NCBI GenBank assembly: GCA_028023455.1 | Contig: JAQFVV010012394.1 | Coordinates: 22,090,900 to 22,154,899, forward strand | DNA length: 64,000 nucleotides | Direction: 5' to 3' | From: Epiperipatus broadwayi | Taxonomy: Eukaryota > Onychophora > Udeonychophora > Euonychophora > Peripatidae | Shown here: positions 52,401-58,400 of the stretch, piece after piece | Layout: every line of letters starts with the position of its first letter | Position numbering within the stretch: the stretch's first letter is position 1 | Position numbers and translations under genes: made by a program | Notes under the pieces: model-generated | The model's input: only the letters and a program-made list of their open reading frames with translations | Told to the model about the DNA's origin: nothing | The model's database searches: none

Positions 52401-55400
52401 TTTTTTTTTAAAAATTTGGACTTTCGCAATATTTCTTGAATATATACAGCGTCAGGCATTTTTACTTGTCAATTTAAGTGGATAATTATTCCTTGTGGGA
52501 GGGGGGTTAACGTATTTTCAGCTATTTTTATTTTTATTTTTAATTTTTCAGCTATATATATATATATATTTTAATTTTAAATTTTATAGCATTTTGAGTG
52601 GTTTTTTTTTAAAGTTGGACTTTTGCAATATTTCTTGAATATATACAGCATCAATTTTCAGCATTTTGATATGTCTAGCCTCAGGCTTTTTTAGTTGTCT
52701 ATTTTCATGCACTTTTTGATATAAATTTATTTTTTACTTGCCGATTTTCAGCATTTTTATATGTCTAGCCTCGGACTTTTTTACTTGTGGATTTTCAGCC
52801 ACTTTTTGATATAAATTTATTTTTTACTTGCCAATTTTCAGCGTTTTTATATGTCTAGCCTCGGGCTTTTTTATTTGTTGATTTTCAGCCACTTTTTGAT
52901 ATAAAAATTTATCACTTGAAGGCTTCAGACCGGTTGTTGACGGTGGTGCAGCGCCACCCGGTGGCAACATAGCACATTGGGTTAAAGTACCAATATATAT
53001 ATAATAATTTTTAAAGATTGATCAAATAAATAGTTATAACTGAAAATAATTAAGTACACTATTTTAAACTCAAAAACACAATAATAATAAAAAATACTAT
53101 ACAATTATAAAATTGAATAAATTAGATAATAAAATATTTTACATTTCAATATATACCCACACACTTTTTCTTTCATTTTACTTTACATAAAAAATAAAAA
53201 CACTTTCATTAAATAATATGTATTATACTATAAATAAGATAGTTTATTGATATTTCATTAAGTATGGTGTGAATTTCAGCCTTAGGTATCTTTCAATTTT
53301 TAGTCCTTATTTTCAGGAATATATATTCAGTTTCTGATCATTCTTTAGGTGACTTCTTCCTTCTTGTATCTGGTCAGGAACAATATTCTAAGAGTCATCT
53401 CTAGATTTATTAATCGGAAACAGATGTGGAAGATATAATTAGATGGATCAGAGCAACATTTCATCAGCATCACAGGGTATAGCAGTGATATATTTAGCAA
53501 GTCATAATAGATATTTCAAACTGAATTCTAGGGTATTTATGGTTTTAATGATTGAAATGACTTCTCATTATATACTCTTAGTTACCTTGCAGATTATCAC
53601 TTATAACGCTTCCATAATCACTACACTTTCTCAGTCCTCATCCTGGCCTACACTTGCTAACATTCTAATGATCAGCTCACAAACAAATGCAGAGAATGAA
53701 TGAAATCTTGCCTGATCTGGTTTTATATACACCTCATCACTATCAACCGTTTTATTTTTATTTTGCACAGCTATGATTATGAAGCTATAGAGCTTTGAAA
53801 GCACTAAGCTTTAAATAAATTTAATAACATATAACTTCTTTAACGAGCGTTATAAGCGCATAAGTATTGATATACTATCTCATCTATTATTTTTTCTAAT
53901 TTAAAACAGAGGATATGTTTCTCTTTTAGTTTGAACTTTTAATTAAGAAATCAAATTAATACTTAATCCACATTAAAATTATTTCCAGAAAACAATCTGT
54001 TAACTTTTGTTATTGTTATATGTTTTCCAATTTTTATAATATTGCTGCAATACGTTCAATCTTAAATTTTAATTACAAAAAAATAATAATAATAATAAAA
54101 AACAGTATGTGTTTCTTCTTTATGAATTTTCTAGTTTTGAAAAAATACCATAAAGTACTAAACATAATTGCATTTATTAATCTCACTTATATTTTACTAT
54201 GAAATAAGATTTTCAATTGAAATTTTATTTTCCTTTATAACACCACTTTTCTTTTCCTTTCTATTATAATTTCAGTTGGTTATAGGGATAGAATATCAAT
54301 AATTAATCTCAGTAATTGTTTGGAATTCTCCTTTATTAACAACTTAATAAAGCTTCATTCAAACCTATTTACAGATTCTAACACACATTGTGCAGCTGAA
54401 TGGCACAATAATATATATTTATATATATTGTACTGGATATTTAGATGACTATCTTGAAGGAAGTCCATTCGGCCATATAGTAGCAACAAATGTAACTAAA
54501 CACAAGAATATAAGATGATGGCCTATTGACCCAATCATAAAATAATGATGGGCATACTAAGGGACATTATCAGTTTAAAGCCTATTGTTGATAATATTAA
54601 TATCATAAAGTAATATTTCCTGCTCATCATATGTATGTAATTTATGATGCCTGCGCTGGCTAGGATATTTATTAATTTGGGCTAGTTATACTATTAAGGC
54701 ACCATAATGTGTCACTAATAACCCAGGTTTGAACTTATACCCTTTAATAGACATCCCATTAGCACTGAATCATAACTTTGGGTTTCATGAAATTCATTTG
54801 CAATGTTGCACTATTTAACTAATTTGGTGAAATGCATAAAAGAAAAGTGAATAATGCAAGAAGATATATCCTCTTAAACAAAGGTTTGTACAATCACTGT
54901 AAAGGCATCTGCATTACCACATAATGATAAATTACTCTTTTTTATTCATTTATATAAAATACATAAAAAATTTATTTTATTATCCCAGATGACTAATCAA
55001 GGTTTGGTCTATATACTTGAATAGTAATACAAAATGTTAGCAATATAAATAAATACCTTACTCTAAACAACAGATATAATATGTATAGTAGATAGTAAAA
55101 ATAAAAACTGTACAAATTAACGATTAACCAACTAAGAAAAAATATATATATAACAATGAAAATAATAACTCTTACTTTATTTTCATTCATCTTTGCCAAG
55201 AAAAATAGTTACATAAAAAATTTTAGTTTGACTGTAAAAATCCTCAAAATTATTTTTATTTCCAATTTGTCAATGAAATTATATGAGTTTTAGTTCATTT
55301 ATTGCTCCTTATACTTTCTTGACTGGATTGTAGAAGAACCATTTAATCTACATGATTCTTTTATCAGTTGTTGAATTTATAGAGGGGCAAAAATACAGCA

Positions 55401-58400
55401 CTTAGTTGACACAAATAGTTTCTGATATTTTTCCACTGGTCAGTCCTGCAATTGATTAATGAATTTCTCATTGTTTGTCTAAGTCATTATCAGATATCAG
55501 TAGATCTTTTCATCTTTCTTGGATAAGACATATGTAGGTAAACATGTAAGATAGAGCTGGGATGGAGCAATTATGCTTTCTTCTTTATGCTAGGTTATTT
55601 TTGACTTAAAGGCTAGACAACATTATTCCTTCATGGAGCAGCCATGCCAGCTAAGAGATGGACCACTAGAGTTTTAAACAATCATTCAGACAAAATTTAA
55701 ATCATATATGTAAGAAGGTATCGAGTATTTAAATAGTAATCACACTCTTTATAAATTCTTCTAACTTTAACATGTAGATATGATGTCTGATGAAGGCGTT
55801 CACAGAATAATTTTCTAGTTCACACTCTGCCTGTAACACATATTCTCCTATAAATTTATAGACACAGCCAAATGTTATCAAATATTTTTTTGAAAAATAA
55901 TTTAACCTCTTCGATCCAAACTTTATCTAATCTAAACCCCATCTCAATGTTGTGTTTATCAAAGGCTTGTTTTTCGAAAACTCAGGAAAAAAACAGATGA
56001 TGATGATGATTCACAATTGGAAACAAAAAAGAAAAATAGAGAAAATAAAAAAAATATTATCTTTTTTACTAATACAAATTTATTTCAGAACACTGAATTT
56101 ATATAAATAAAATTTAATTACTTAAAATAATTACTTAAAAATTCTATCACGGAGTTAATAATATTAATAACTTTATTTTGGTCTGTTTTATTTCCTTTTT
56201 TCTTCCAATGATTAATTTTATGATTAGTTAACACAATCCTTTTTATTTTATTTTATACACATAAATATTTGTTTGAGATAAAATGTTAAAACATTCACAT
56301 GCACAACTACTAGAACAAAACTTAACCCTTTATCTATCGAGCATTTCAAATTAATGAAAATACCTTTATATATTATTTTACATATAATATTTGTATTTTA
56401 TGCTTTTGGTATTGCTACATTAGGATAGAACGTATTTATATTAAATATTTATTCTAAACTTCTGTACTCTGTGATCTCTTTTAAATTGATTTATATTTCT
56501 GTTCAGATTCCTTCTTTTGAAGTCACAATTGCAGTTTGCTTTAAAAAAACAGATATAGCAATACTGAAAATGTATAGGATTGTGTATATATACAAAGCAA
56601 CTAAATAATAAAACTAACAATAATAATGTGTGTTGTATTTTGTAAAAGTTTTATACAAGTTTGTGCACTCCAGAAAAACTAGAATTTATTAGAGAGATTT
56701 TTTTAAAATCGCGAACTGATAACTGATAAAAATTTAATCAAAGAATTAATGTTAAGGCGATCGATAAATTCCAAAAAATATTTGCTGATTGCAAATATTT
56801 CTAGATAAGAGCCCTTACCTTATATATGGAGAAGGTAATTAATTGTAGCAGTTATCAGAAAGCTACGTGTTTGGGCCATTTGAGTACATCTCCAGTTGAC
56901 TTACATGTTCAAATCCAGTGTAGGAGAGATCTAGTGTCAGTGCATCAGTTAATGTCCAGCGCTCAGTGGAAATGTAGTTCACAGGCATAGATGAATAGGC
57001 CCACAGAGATTGGGAGACCATAGCCTGAGGAGACCATCTGGATAGCAGCTAAATGAAGAGTTGAGTCTCCAGCGTTTTTCAAGTGGAGTTACTGGTGGAC
57101 TGTTGCATAGACGGAAGCTGTAAGGAGCTTATAGTCGGTCGCAATGCTACACTATGATGTGTTCATGTGCAGCTAAATTGGACTAGGGCCAAGGTGTGTA
57201 AACCTAGCCCATTGTGAACCGCTTTGTAGCAGCCAACCTGAAAGTACATCATTGGAATGGAACATTTGTGAACTGTTGAGATTGTATTGTTGCAGACTAC
57301 TCGCTATTCTGATTACTTAAAATATTGTGAGTCTTTTATTGTATATACATTCATTTGGTGGCCAACAGTAATACTTGCAGACACCAGCAATATGAATAAA
57401 TATACTATGCCTTTTATAAAAATTACAGATTATATAATAGCAAAAAAAGCAAACTAATTTTTAAAATGATTATTGCATTAGTATTTTACAATTTGTATAC
57501 TATTGCTTAGTTCATCTTATTTCCATATTATTATATCCATGCAGAATTTGTCTAAAGTAATGTTCTTTTAAATACACAAGTAGACAAATATTTATCTTGT
57601 AATCATTACAGTATGACAGTGCTAATTTAGAACCTGGTGTTAAGAACAAGGCACCTCAGATTTTTTAGTTAATGTATATAGCTTTTCACATTTTACAAAT
57701 ATTTTCATATAAACTTTTTTAAATTTTATTATACTTTTAGTCAATAGATGAAACCACTTGGCATTTATTTTTTTAAAAAAGCCTTTTTCGTGCAGTAAAA
57801 ATATTTATTTGAAGAAAAGAAGCTCCAAAATGGAAGCCATTACTGCCTATCAGTTGCAAAATGAGCTTAACCTGAAAGTAAATGTTTATTTTTTTATTTA
57901 AAATATTATAGATACAATATTTCATAACTATATTAACTTTAGATTGAAATTGAAATCGTTTTTCACATGTAATTGGAGCTATATGCAAAACAACAAATAG
58001 TCTTACTTTAGTCAAGACTTCTTAAAGTTGTAGGAATATTTATTTATAACACTTTAAACAAAAATTGCTATAAAATATTTATATGTATTTTTTCTTCACT
58101 GATACATTATTTGTTAAAATCCCCATTATATATGTTGGGGGAAAAAATGAGGGGGAGGGGAACAATTTTTTGATGATTGAATATATAAATATGACTAAAC
58201 AACTTGAAAATGGTTCATAATTTTCACAGATATCGTTATAAAATCAATACTTTCTGAAGCAGCACGAATGCCAGATATAATATTCATTCTCCTACAGTTT
58301 AAATCTACATATATTATTCTGAAAGATTATTACCATTATGATTGCCATCTACCGCATTCAGATGATCTGATGAACTGACAGAGGAGAGAGCTGAGAATTC

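Larger units (their letters stand above)
48888..52999. mobile_element. Merlin DNA transposon with 1.2-kb terminal inverted repeats
   Basis: The element (48896-52991, 4096 bp) is flanked by an 8-bp duplication AATATATA (48888-48895, 52992-52999), the size expected for Merlin. Arms of about 1.24 kb (48896-50141 and 51757-52991) are inverted copies, beginning GATACTTTAACC and GGTACTTTAACC. The 1.6-kb centre encodes a broken ISXO2/IS1595-type transposase on the minus strand. Each arm contains a 90-bp tandem repeat. Merlin elements usually have short terminal repeats, so arms of this length are unusual. Lies in intron 1. Confidence 0.85.

Noticed and set aside
54650-54760. Possible SINE with a GGTTTGAACTT B box
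   Set aside because: No convincing A box, tail or second copy in the window.
55785-55810. TCTGATGAAGGCG resembling a hammerhead half
   Set aside because: No GAAA or pairing stem follows at a sensible distance.
58138-58165. G-rich stretch as a possible quadruplex
   Set aside because: Runs are short and irregular; four G tracts of equal length are not present in a tight window.
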